Below are positions 51,893 to 60,322 of a stretch of 64,000 bases of DNA, in pieces. Position numbers and translations under genes: made by a program. The notes beneath the pieces are model-generated. The model made no database searches. It was not told where the DNA came from and was given only the letters and a program-made list of their open reading frames with translations. Source of the stretch: JBEKYD01 sp052148435. Lineage in GTDB: Bacteria; Acidobacteriota; Terriglobia; Bryobacterales; Bryobacteraceae. Within the stretch, counting starts at the first letter, position 1; each line of letters starts with the position of its first letter. Location: NCBI GenBank assembly GCA_052148435.1, contig JBKQIF010000153.1:29373-93372 (forward strand), written 5' to 3'.

Positions 51893-53152
51893 TCAGTTTC
51901 CCGCTCGGTTGAACTCGTGGACGGCATCGATCATGGCCACGATGTTTCCGACCGGCGTGCCGGCCTGCACGTTGTGGATGGAATTGAAGACGAAGCCGCC
52001 GCCCGGCGCGAAAATCTCGCAGCGGCGCAGGACCTGTTCGCGCACCTCCGCCGGGGTTCCGAAGGGCAGCGTCTTCTGGGTGTCGACTCCCCCGCCCCAA
52101 AAGACCAGCCGCGAGCCGTAATCGCGCTTTAATTGGGCGGGTTCCATGCCGGCGGCCGAACACTGGACCGGATTGACGATGTCGAACCCGGCTTCAATGA
52201 AACTCTCGAAGAACCTGGCCGAGCTTCCGCAGGAGTGCTTGAAGGTCTTCCAGGTGGTATGGGCGTGAATCCAATCGTTGACCCGCTTGTAATAGGGGAA
52301 CCACAACTCGCGAAACGCGGGGACGGAGCAAAACGCCGAAGTCTGGGTGCCGAAATCGGTACCGCAGACGAATACGGCATCGACCGAGTTGCCGACGCGC
52401 TGGTGGATGCGGGCCAGGTTCTCGAGCCCGAACTCGCATTGCGACTCGAACACGCGGTGGATGTAGCCGCGGCGCGAGCGGGTGGAAATGTACCACTCGG
52501 AGACGTCGCGGATACCTTTTGGGTGTTTGAGAGACGGAGCGGGAACCAGGGCGATGTCGCCAAAAGCGGTGCCGCCGAAATTGGCGACGACGGCGCGGCC
52601 GGTCGAGGCTGCCTCGCCCGTGCTCGAGGCCAGATAGTCGAGATCCTCGCCGCTAATCGTTCCGAACTCCTCGAGATTGTCTTGCGGGTTCAGCCGATCG
52701 TCATCCAAAGGCGGCTGGCGCACGATGGTATCGAAGAACTGGCTGCCCGCCGGCATGCGTCCACTGGGAGGCGCTGCCAGGTCGCCTTCCGGATAGATCA
52801 GGATGTCTCCATTGGTCTCCTCGGTGATCCTGAATTCCTCGCTGACCAGGACGTCGAGGCCGCGGAAGTTCCATGGCTTCCAGCGGTCGTTGGGAAACCC
52901 GAACATGGTCTTGCGGGGAGAGACCCCTACGACGTCGGCGCCCAAGGCGTCGAGCAGGTCGGCCTCCAGCAAACCGAGCATCTGGAAGGGCTCGTGAACC
53001 TTTACGGGCCGTTTCTCCAAGCCGTAGTGGTCGCGTAGCGCCGCCACCGTGCTGACGTGCATTCCGGTCACGGCAGAGCTGCCGAAATCGAGCGGCACCC
53101 GATCCGGCTGGCGATGGGTAAGAGTTGCCTGAATCCGTTCCTTACTGTTCAT
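51893..53152 (-). CDS. UroD-family (corrinoid-linked) methyltransferase, copy 1
   Basis: 419 residues of the uroporphyrinogen-decarboxylase superfamily, branch with MtaA/MtbA-type methyltransferases. The zinc/thiol-site pattern H306-x-C308 (FKHSCGS) and C331 (VQCSAAG) is present. It ends a six-gene operon with a corrinoid protein and a homocysteine methyltransferase, so it may move a methyl group onto or off the corrinoid. Very similar to the copy at 56455-57753. ATG 53152 has a GAGG site and overlaps the TIM-barrel gene by 11 bases. Confidence 0.88.
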   Translation of the reverse strand: MNSKERIQATLTHRQPDRVPLDFGSSAVTGMHVSTVAALRDHYGLEKRPVKVHEPFQMLGLLEADLLDALGADVVGVSPRKTMFGFPNDRWKPWNFRGLDVLVSEEFRITEETNGDILIYPEGDLAAPPSGRMPAGSQFFDTIVRQPPLDDDRLNPQDNLEEFGTISGEDLDYLASSTGEAASTGRAVVANFGGTAFGDIALVPAPSLKHPKGIRDVSEWYISTRSRRGYIHRVFESQCEFGLENLARIHQRVGNSVDAVFVCGTDFGTQTSAFCSVPAFRELWFPYYKRVNDWIHAHTTWKTFKHSCGSSARFFESFIEAGFDIVNPVQCSAAGMEPAQLKRDYGSRLVFWGGGVDTQKTLPFGTPAEVREQVLRRCEIFAPGGGFVFNSIHNVQAGTPVGNIVAMIDAVHEFNRAGN

Positions 53153-54056
53153 GATTGGCCTCACAGGCGCGAGCAAAACATTCCTCCGCGATACGGCGCA
53201 AAACCAGCGATTGCTGCCAGCGGTCGCTCTCCTCCACGACGGCGGATCCGCTTTTCAGCGCGCGGGCATAATAGATTCGCGGGCTCAGCAGCTCGGGAAC
53301 GAAGAGCAGATAGTCGCCAGCCCGGGCCGAGGAGAGGAAGCCTCCGAACGAAGCGGTCCACAATGTCCTGAAGTGATCCACGTAGGGGTGTGCGCGCGAG
53401 TCGCCGTCGCCGACGTCCACCTGGACCGAGCCCGGATTGCCGATTCGACCGTGGAGGAAGCGGACACGATCGAGCACGGGGCGGATGAACGCAAACTTCT
53501 TTTCGAAGCCGCCGTACACCATTTCGAGACCAGTGTACCAATGCGAGAAGTCGCCATTGAAACGCATCTCGGGGAAGCGGCGGACGAATTGCACGGTGCG
53601 CCAGAGGTCCTCAAAGATGGTCGCCCGATGGGTCTCGACGTAAAGCGGGACATCGTGCCGGACGGAGGAGGCTAGAACGGCATCGATCAGCCGGTCCGCC
53701 TCGTCGTCGTCCTCGATACCCCAGCCGACGTGGAGCGTGGCGCATGCCAGACCCTCGTCGCGGAACCTGGCGGCCAGCGGCTCGGCGTCGGCGGGTTGGT
53801 TGACGCGGCCCGAGCCGGCTTTGCCCAGGCCCAGACGCGCGCAGGCGGCCTGTTGGGCGGGAGTTGCGGGTTGGGTAAACTGCACTCCAGCATAGCCGGC
53901 CTGGAGAATCGCCTCAAACAGCGGCTCCACCTCGCGAGTGGAGGGAGCCGAGGAATCGGGCGGCAGATCGTCGAGGGTCATCAGATTGAGGAAGCAGCGC
54001 AGCCTGGGCGGACGGGTGCTGCCGTCGGAGGTGTTGCGGATGGCTGGTCGAACCAT
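53142..54056 (-). CDS. Sugar-phosphate isomerase/epimerase-like TIM barrel
   Basis: 304 residues in the xylose-isomerase-like superfamily: GYAGVQFTQPA, CATLHVGWG, VPLYVETHRAT (Glu), RFNGDFSHWY (Asp/His) and FLHGRIGNPG (His). Cytoplasmic (no leader). ATG 54056 shares one base with the dioxygenase stop (TGATG). In the methyl-transfer operon it may act on the demethylated carbohydrate, which is speculation. Confidence 0.85.
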   Translation of the reverse strand: MVRPAIRNTSDGSTRPPRLRCFLNLMTLDDLPPDSSAPSTREVEPLFEAILQAGYAGVQFTQPATPAQQAACARLGLGKAGSGRVNQPADAEPLAARFRDEGLACATLHVGWGIEDDDEADRLIDAVLASSVRHDVPLYVETHRATIFEDLWRTVQFVRRFPEMRFNGDFSHWYTGLEMVYGGFEKKFAFIRPVLDRVRFLHGRIGNPGSVQVDVGDGDSRAHPYVDHFRTLWTASFGGFLSSARAGDYLLFVPELLSPRIYYARALKSGSAVVEESDRWQQSLVLRRIAEECFARACEANHEQ

Positions 54057-54907
54057 CACTGGCGCGACTTTTCGGGCAGGCTGGTCGCGCTTGAGTCCTT
54101 GCCGGGATCGAGCCAGGCGACGTCGGAAACATCTTCGGAGAAGCGCCTGGCTCCGACTTCCAGGATCATGGCGTCGTCGACTTTCGCGAGCGGCGTGTAG
54201 CGCGGGTGGTGGGCCTCTTTGTAAGGATCGTTGCGCGCCGCGTTGTAGCAGCAAATCATCGACCAGCGCGGGTATTCCGAGCGATTTTGATCGCTGCGAT
54301 GCAGGAGGTTGGAATCGAAGAAGATGACGTCGCCCGGTTCCATCTCGACGTACACCAGCTCCAGGCGTTTCGAGAGTTCGTTCACGCGCTCCGGATCGGC
54401 GCCCGCCTGGTCGCCGGTGAGGATGTGGTCCACCCTGCCGGCGAGATGAGAGCCCTTCAACACCTGGAGACAGCCGTTCTCTTTAGTGGCGCGGTCGACC
54501 GCGATGGAAGCGCTGGTGAGGAGGGGGAACAGAACCCCATTCTGATACCAGTAGCCGTAATCCTGGTGCCAGGCCCAGGCGCCGCCGACCCTGGGCTCCT
54601 TCATGATCATCTTCGAGTGGTAGTGGTAGACCTCGCCACCGAGCAGCGCTTCGGCGGAATCGACCAGCGAACGGCAGCGCGCGAACATGCCGTAAATGCC
54701 GTTGCCCGGATGGTTCCAGAGCGAGAGACGGACGACGCCGCCCTGGTCGTCGGCCCTGCCATAGGAGTGATCGTCGAGCGCCTTGTCGTCTTTGGCCGAC
54801 CGGCGCAGAAGCTCGATCTCCGCCTGGTCGAACATGCCGCGCACCACAACGAAGCCGTCCTCGCGATACTGTTTGACTTCCGGCTCGCCGAGCGGTCCTT
54901 TTGCCAC
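54056..54907 (-). CDS. Phytanoyl-CoA dioxygenase (PhyH)-family Fe(II)/2-oxoglutarate oxygenase
   Basis: 283 residues. Facial triad H114-x-D116 (WHQDYGYW) and H203 (LLHRSDQNRS) with the 2-oxoglutarate arginine R209. GTG start 54907 after a GGGGG run. Members hydroxylate small molecules and can trigger oxidative demethylation. It implies the operon functions with oxygen, in contrast to classic anaerobic corrinoid demethylases. Confidence 0.9.
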   Translation of the reverse strand: MAKGPLGEPEVKQYREDGFVVVRGMFDQAEIELLRRSAKDDKALDDHSYGRADDQGGVVRLSLWNHPGNGIYGMFARCRSLVDSAEALLGGEVYHYHSKMIMKEPRVGGAWAWHQDYGYWYQNGVLFPLLTSASIAVDRATKENGCLQVLKGSHLAGRVDHILTGDQAGADPERVNELSKRLELVYVEMEPGDVIFFDSNLLHRSDQNRSEYPRWSMICCYNAARNDPYKEAHHPRYTPLAKVDDAMILEVGARRFSEDVSDVAWLDPGKDSSATSLPEKSRQ

Positions 54908-54978
54908 GTGTTTGTCCCCCGGTCTTGTAGTTTAGTACCGGATACCGGCCGATTGCACCGTCCGCGCCACGTCCGGCA

Positions 54979-55839
54979 TCAGCTTGAGGCGCATCGGGCG
55001 CTCACCAAGGCGCGGATGAAGGCCGGCGTGGAACCGCAGCAGCAGCCCAGAAACGACGCGCCGGCTTCGCGCAGGGCCGCGAAGTGCGAAGCGAAGAACT
55101 CCGCCGACGTGCCATAGCGAACGGCGGTTCCTTCCATCTTCGGCAAGCCGGCGTTCGGCTTGATCCAGATGGGGAGGCCGCAGGCCGCGCGCAAGCGCCG
55201 GCAGACGGGAGCGGCATACTCCACCCCAACGCCGCAGTTGGCGCCGACCGCGTCCGCTCCCGCTTCGAGCATTGCCGCGGCGACAGCCTCGGGCGTGGCG
55301 CCCATCATGGTGCGGTCCTTGTTCTTGCCCGAATCGAAGGCGAAGGAGACGACAACCGGCAGGCCCGTGCTCTTGGCGGCGGCCACGGCCAGGCGCGCCT
55401 CTTCGACATCGCTCATCGTCTCCACCAGCAAGGCGTCGGCGCCCGCCGCCGAAAGCGCCGCGGCCTGCGCGGCAAAGGCGGCGTTGACCCGCTCCTCGCC
55501 GATCTCGCCGGCCGTCAACATTTTGCCGGTCGGACCGATGGAGGCAAACACCAGCGCCTGTCCGGCGGCTGCCCGCTTCGAGATGGCGACACCGGCGCGA
55601 TTGATCGCCTCCAGGTCGCCTTCCATGGCGACCGCATTGGCGCGGAAGGTATTGGTGAGGATGACCTGGCTGCCCGCCTCCACGTAGGCGCGCGCCACCG
55701 CTTCCACGCGCTCGGGATGGGTCAGGTTCCAGGTGTCCGGCGCCACGCCGGGGTCGAGACCGCGGGCCTGCAACTCGGTCCCCCACGCCCCGTCGGTGAT
55801 CAGCAGGCCGCCTGCCAGCCAATCGCCGAGACGGCTCAC
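54979..55839 (-). CDS. Homocysteine S-methyltransferase-type protein
   Basis: 286 residues: a free-standing Hcy-binding barrel as in MetH domain 1 or BHMT. LLITDGAWGTELQARGL at the N-terminus; zinc ligands C202 (GANCGVG) and C267/C268 (LGCCCGS). GTG start overlaps the corrinoid-protein stop (GTGA). Predicted to transfer a methyl group from the methyl-corrinoid protein to homocysteine, making methionine. Confidence 0.9.
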   Translation of the reverse strand: MSRLGDWLAGGLLITDGAWGTELQARGLDPGVAPDTWNLTHPERVEAVARAYVEAGSQVILTNTFRANAVAMEGDLEAINRAGVAISKRAAAGQALVFASIGPTGKMLTAGEIGEERVNAAFAAQAAALSAAGADALLVETMSDVEEARLAVAAAKSTGLPVVVSFAFDSGKNKDRTMMGATPEAVAAAMLEAGADAVGANCGVGVEYAAPVCRRLRAACGLPIWIKPNAGLPKMEGTAVRYGTSAEFFASHFAALREAGASFLGCCCGSTPAFIRALVSARCASS

Positions 55840-56471
55840 GCGGCCACCAGTTTGCGCGCCAGAGCCACCGCGGCTCCGGCGCTTTCGCCATAACCGTCGG
55901 CCCCGATGGCGTCGGCGTACTGCTGCGTTACCGGCGCACCGCCCACCATGATCTTCACCTTTTCGCGCAGTCCGGCGCTCCGGAAGGCATCGACGATGGT
56001 CTTCATCGCCGGCATCGTCACCGTTAGCAGCGCGGAGACAGCCACCAGGCTGGCGCTGCCATTGGCGACGGCTTCGATGAAGCGTTCCGGCGACACGTCG
56101 GCGCCCAGGTCGATCACCTCGAAGCCGCCGCCCTCCAGCATAGCCCCTACCAGGTTCTTGCCGATATCGTGCAGGTCGCCCTTCACCGTGCCAATCGCCA
56201 CGCGCCCCACCGGCTGGGCGCCCGCCGCCGCCAGCAACGGCCGGAGAATGTTCATCGACGCCTTCATGGCGCGCGCCGAGAGCAGCATCTCGGGCACAAA
56301 GTACTCTTCGCACTCGAAGCGGCGGCCCACCTCATCCATGGCGGGCACCAGGCATTCGGTCACGATGGCGAGCGGCGCCAACCCCGCGGCGATGGCGGCC
56401 TCGGTCACGGCGACGGCGGTTTTCCAGTCGCCCTCTAGCACGGCTTCATTTAGCTTATCCAGATCGGGCAT
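55836..56471 (-). CDS. Methyltransferase cognate corrinoid (B12-binding) protein
   Basis: 211 residues from ATG 56471, which has a GGAG site; 56501 is a longer alternative. The N-terminal four-helix cap (VPAMDEVGRRFECEEYFVPE) precedes a B12-binding Rossmann domain with the base-off motif D99-x-H101-x-x-G104 (VKGDLHDIGKNLV) and GGAPVTQQYADAIGADGY. This is the MtbC/MtaC/MetH type and carries the methyl group. Overlaps both neighbours. Confidence 0.95.
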   Translation of the reverse strand: MPDLDKLNEAVLEGDWKTAVAVTEAAIAAGLAPLAIVTECLVPAMDEVGRRFECEEYFVPEMLLSARAMKASMNILRPLLAAAGAQPVGRVAIGTVKGDLHDIGKNLVGAMLEGGGFEVIDLGADVSPERFIEAVANGSASLVAVSALLTVTMPAMKTIVDAFRSAGLREKVKIMVGGAPVTQQYADAIGADGYGESAGAAVALARKLVAA

Positions 56472-57753
56472 GCGAAACTCCGTTGAATTGATGGACGGCA
56501 TCCAGCATGGCGACGATATTCTCCACCGGGGTGCCGGCCTGCAGATTATGAATCGAGTTGAACACGAACCCGCCGCCGGGCGCGAAGATCTCGCAGCGGC
56601 GCAAGACCTCCTCCCGCACCTCTTGCGGCGTACCGAAAGGCAAGGTTTTTTGGGTATCCACTCCCCCGCCCCAAAACACCAGGCGGGAGCCGTACTTGCG
56701 CTTCAACCCGGCCGGCTCCATGCCTGCCGCCGAGCACTGCACCGGGTTGATAACGTCGAAACCGGCCTCGATGAAGCTCTCAAAGAAACGCTCTACGCTG
56801 CCGCAGGAATGTTTAAAACATTTCCAGGTCGTATTGGCGTGCACCCAGTCGTTGACGCGCTTATAGTACGGGAACCAAAGCTCGCGAAAAGTCGCGACGG
56901 AGCAGAACGCCGAAGTCTGGGTGCCGAAATCGGTGCCGCAGACATACATGCAGTCCACGGCGTCGCCGATGCGGGCGCCGATGCGAGCATGGATACGCGC
57001 CAGGTTCCCGATGGCGATTTCGCACTGGCGCTCGAAGACGCGGTGGATGTAGCCGCGGCGCGTGCGCGTGGAAATGTACCACTCCGCGACGTCGCGGATA
57101 CCTTTGGGGTTCTTCAGACCCGGCCCGGGCACCAGGGCGATATCGCCGAAGCCGGTGCCGCCGAACCCCGCCGCCACACCGTAGCCGCTAGAGGCCGCCG
57201 CCCGCACCGAGCGTTCGATGTGGTCCAGGTCTTCCTCGGAAACCGCACCGAACTCTTCCAGGTTGTCCTCCGGGTCGAGCTTCTCTTCGTCGATTTCCGG
57301 CTGCCGGACGATGGCGTCGAAGAAAGCGCTGCCCATCGGCATGAGCCCGCTCGGCGCCGCCGTTTCATCGCCCTCGGGATAGATCAGGATGTCGCCGTTG
57401 GGCTCCGTTCTGGTACGGAAATCGGCCGGCACCAGCACTTCCAGGCCGCGGAAATTCCACTCTTTCCAGGCAGTAGTGGAAAGGCCGAACTTCACCTTGC
57501 GCGGAAACACGCCGGTGACGTCGAGCCCCATCGCCGCGCGCAGGTCGTCCTCCACCAGGCCCAGCATCTGCCCGGGTTCGTGCACCTTTACCGGTCCCGG
57601 GGTCAGCCCATAATAGTCGCGCAAGGCCGCCACCGTACTGACGTGCATGCCGGTTACCGTGGTGCCTCCAAAATCCAACGGAATCCGATCCGGCTCGCGG
57701 TGGTCCAGGGCGGCGCGCAACCTGTCGCGCGATGAGACGCTAGTTTGGCTCAA
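56455..57753 (-). CDS. UroD-family (corrinoid-linked) methyltransferase, copy 2
   Basis: 432 residues, TTG start. Same architecture as the 51893-53152 protein and clearly paralogous (FWGGGVDTQKTLPFGTP and the C-terminal block are almost identical); the HxC...C site is kept at about H315/C317/C340. First gene of the operon, overlapping the corrinoid gene by 17 bases, so it is the likelier direct partner of that protein. Confidence 0.88.
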   Translation of the reverse strand: MSQTSVSSRDRLRAALDHREPDRIPLDFGGTTVTGMHVSTVAALRDYYGLTPGPVKVHEPGQMLGLVEDDLRAAMGLDVTGVFPRKVKFGLSTTAWKEWNFRGLEVLVPADFRTRTEPNGDILIYPEGDETAAPSGLMPMGSAFFDAIVRQPEIDEEKLDPEDNLEEFGAVSEEDLDHIERSVRAAASSGYGVAAGFGGTGFGDIALVPGPGLKNPKGIRDVAEWYISTRTRRGYIHRVFERQCEIAIGNLARIHARIGARIGDAVDCMYVCGTDFGTQTSAFCSVATFRELWFPYYKRVNDWVHANTTWKCFKHSCGSVERFFESFIEAGFDVINPVQCSAAGMEPAGLKRKYGSRLVFWGGGVDTQKTLPFGTPQEVREEVLRRCEIFAPGGGFVFNSIHNLQAGTPVENIVAMLDAVHQFNGVSHARSG

Positions 57754-57934
57754 CAGGTTGATTTATATCACGACTGCAACACCACGCGCACGGCGGGTGG
57801 CGAGCTCTTCAGCCGTCCTACGGATGAACCAGCCGCCCGCTGGCCGTCTTCAGATACCGAAAACTCGCTCTCCGCCACTTCAACTTTCTACGGCGACCGA
57901 GCAATTCAGCGGAATCAGCGTCCTTTCGCCGCCC

Positions 57935-58026
57935 GGTGGGACAGACAATCGTTTCTTGTCGTCTGTCGAACGGCTTTGGCTTGGCGAGGGCCTGACTGAC
58001 CACCAAGAACGATGGTCTGTGCCACC
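57935..58026. repeat. Palindromic repeat, family B (copy 4)
   Basis: GGTGGGACAGACAATCGTTT at the left and AACGATGGTCTGTGCCACC at the right form a long imperfect inverted repeat around a TTGGCGAGGGCC core, as at 9878. It fills the gap upstream of the methyltransferase operon. The remaining gap (57754-57934) shows no gene. Confidence 0.65.
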
Positions 58027-58033
58027 TCCGGAT

Positions 58034-60247
58034 CTAGCGGACGACCACTTTTTCCACTGACTGGTTGTCGTAATCGTCGGTTACGCGGACGGCGACGGTG
58101 TGCTCGCCGGGGCCGGCGGTCAGGGTCAGGACGTAGTCGAGCTCCAGCGAATCGGAGAGCTTGGTCACCGGCGGCGCTATGGTCCAATCGCCGCCATCCA
58201 GCGAATATTCGGCTTGGGTGACGTTGTTGAGAGCGTCGGCGGCGTGCCAGCGGACTTCCAGGCCGCCGCCCGCGCGGGTTCCAGTCAGGTTGGCGATTCC
58301 GGGCGGAGTGTTATCGATCAGGAAGCGGTCGCTTTCGAGGCTGGCGGTCAGGGCCTCGGACGGTGGATTGCCCGGCGCGTCGGAAGCCGTCACGCGCAAG
58401 CGGTATTCGCCGTCGGGAAGGGCCGTCGAATCCCACGAAAAATATTTGTCCGCGATTTTGTCCTTCAAGGGCTTCCACTCGGTTTCCTTGACGCCGCGGA
58501 TTTCGACTTTGTAGATCAGCGCGTCGCCGTTCGGGTCCCAAGCCAGCCAGCGCGCGCCGATGGCGCCCTTGGCCGCTTGCATGGCCGGCGTACTGGTGGG
58601 GCTCGACTCCAAGCTGAAAGACGAAGCGGCGGGCGCCAGATGGCGGCCGAGCGGGGGAAGGCTCAGCGTGCTGGGGGCACTCAAGGCGGAAGTGAGCGTC
58701 GCACCCGAGCTGGCCGGAAACTTGTAGTTGGGAGGCGTAATTTCGATTTCCTCCAGCCGCGGCGGCTGGTTCTTGGACAGGTAGGCCAGGTCCACCGATT
58801 GCAATTCAGCCGGTCCGGAAAGGGTGGCTTTCCATTGCACGAACCGAGCCGGGGGCGAGGTCAGGCGTGCGCCTTTCGAATCGTCGATGGGCCCCGACCA
58901 GGCGCTCCAGTCCCTCTCCGGCTGGTCCAGGTTGCCGCTGCGGGCGGCGAGGGAAATATGGCCGCCGTGGAACGCACCGTCGAAGCTCAACCGGCCCCAA
59001 AGCGTGAACATGCCGGCGTCGAAGACGTCGCTTTCGAGCGTGCCTTCCGCCTCCAGTTCCGGACCGATCTGTTCCACCTTGCCTACGTTGCCCGTCACGG
59101 CGAACAATTCACCCCGCGGCGAGGCCGTCAGAGCGGTGATCTGCGTGGCCGAGAAGCTCACCAGCGAAGTGTACAAATAAGGCGTTTCGATGCGGTACAA
59201 GCGCCCGTGATTGCCCGTGCCCAGAATCGCGCGGCCGGCGCTGTCGAAGGCTATGGCGTAAACCACTTCCTGGGGATTGGACCAAAGCCGCGTGGGGCTG
59301 CCATCGCCTTCAATGCGATAGACTTCGCTGCCGCCGCCCACGCCCGCGGCGGGGCCCAAGGCGGCCGGCGGCACGGCGGCTACGTGAACGGCGCCCGCCA
59401 CGCCGCCCGGGTTACCCGGGGCGGTGGCCGGCGGCGCGGCAACCGATGGCTGGATCACCGGCGCGGGCAGAGCCGTGGCCAGCCTGGTACCCACCCCGGC
59501 GGCGTAAATCGCTCCATCCGCGGCCACCGCCAGTGCCGTCACCTCCGGCTTCGCCATCTGGTACAGCACAAAACCCTGGCCGGATGGCGAGACTCGAATG
59601 ACGAGGCCTCCCGGATCGGTGCCGGCCACGATGTTGCCCGCGCGGTCCACCGCCATCGACCGCACGTGGGCTTCGCCGCTCGCGTACCAGACCGTTCCCT
59701 TGCCGGCCGGCGTTACGCGGTGGATCTGGCCCGAATCGCCGGTAGCCACGTAAAGGTTGCCGCTGCCGTCAAACACCAGCGCCCAGATGTACTTCGTCTT
59801 GGGATCGTAAAACACTTCCGGCTTGCCGTTGCCCGCGATGCGGTACACCTTGCCGTCGGGCGAAGTGGCGGCGTAGACGCGGTCGGTGGAGTCGATGGCG
59901 ATAGCCTGTATTGCCAGACCGTCGAACTCCGCCACCACCCGGCCTTTGGAGGCATTCGCACCGGAGGGAATGCGGTAGAGCTTCGCGCCCGATCCCCCTC
60001 CCGCATAGAGGTTGCCATGGGAGTCGCGCGCCAGCGCCCACAGGTAGGGCAGGTTGGTGTCGAACAACTCGCGCGTGCGCGGCGCCACCGTCAGGAGGCC
60101 GTCGCTGCGTAGCGAGAGGTTCTTCAAGTTGCCTTTTTCGAAATCGGAGTATTCGCTCTCCGACCAGATGCGCGTATCGCCGGCGGCCAGCACAGCCGCG
60201 GCAAGCGCCGTCAGCGCGGTCCGCCGCGCGAAGAGAGAAATGTTCAT
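58034..60247 (-). CDS. Secreted beta-propeller protein with C-terminal beta-sandwich region
   Basis: 737 residues with a signal peptide (ALTALAAAVLAAG). Residues about 60-360 are NHL/SMP-30-like propeller repeats (LWALARDSHGNLYAGGGSG, IWALVFDGSGNLYVATGDSG). The C-terminal half is Ig/FN3-like. No catalytic motif. Likely a surface or periplasmic binding protein. It follows the S55 peptidase gene on the same strand and may be in its operon. Confidence 0.75.
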   Translation of the reverse strand: MNISLFARRTALTALAAAVLAAGDTRIWSESEYSDFEKGNLKNLSLRSDGLLTVAPRTRELFDTNLPYLWALARDSHGNLYAGGGSGAKLYRIPSGANASKGRVVAEFDGLAIQAIAIDSTDRVYAATSPDGKVYRIAGNGKPEVFYDPKTKYIWALVFDGSGNLYVATGDSGQIHRVTPAGKGTVWYASGEAHVRSMAVDRAGNIVAGTDPGGLVIRVSPSGQGFVLYQMAKPEVTALAVAADGAIYAAGVGTRLATALPAPVIQPSVAAPPATAPGNPGGVAGAVHVAAVPPAALGPAAGVGGGSEVYRIEGDGSPTRLWSNPQEVVYAIAFDSAGRAILGTGNHGRLYRIETPYLYTSLVSFSATQITALTASPRGELFAVTGNVGKVEQIGPELEAEGTLESDVFDAGMFTLWGRLSFDGAFHGGHISLAARSGNLDQPERDWSAWSGPIDDSKGARLTSPPARFVQWKATLSGPAELQSVDLAYLSKNQPPRLEEIEITPPNYKFPASSGATLTSALSAPSTLSLPPLGRHLAPAASSFSLESSPTSTPAMQAAKGAIGARWLAWDPNGDALIYKVEIRGVKETEWKPLKDKIADKYFSWDSTALPDGEYRLRVTASDAPGNPPSEALTASLESDRFLIDNTPPGIANLTGTRAGGGLEVRWHAADALNNVTQAEYSLDGGDWTIAPPVTKLSDSLELDYVLTLTAGPGEHTVAVRVTDDYDNQSVEKVVVR

Positions 60248-60322
60248 TGGTTTTCCGGTTGCCTGTTATTCCGCCGCGGCCGTTTCAGGGGATGATTCCA
60301 CGTCAGGGGCTATTTCACGGGT

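Noticed and set aside
58100..60112. 670-codon frame antisense to the propeller protein
   Set aside because: Shadow; repetitive Arg/Gly/Val composition and no domain.
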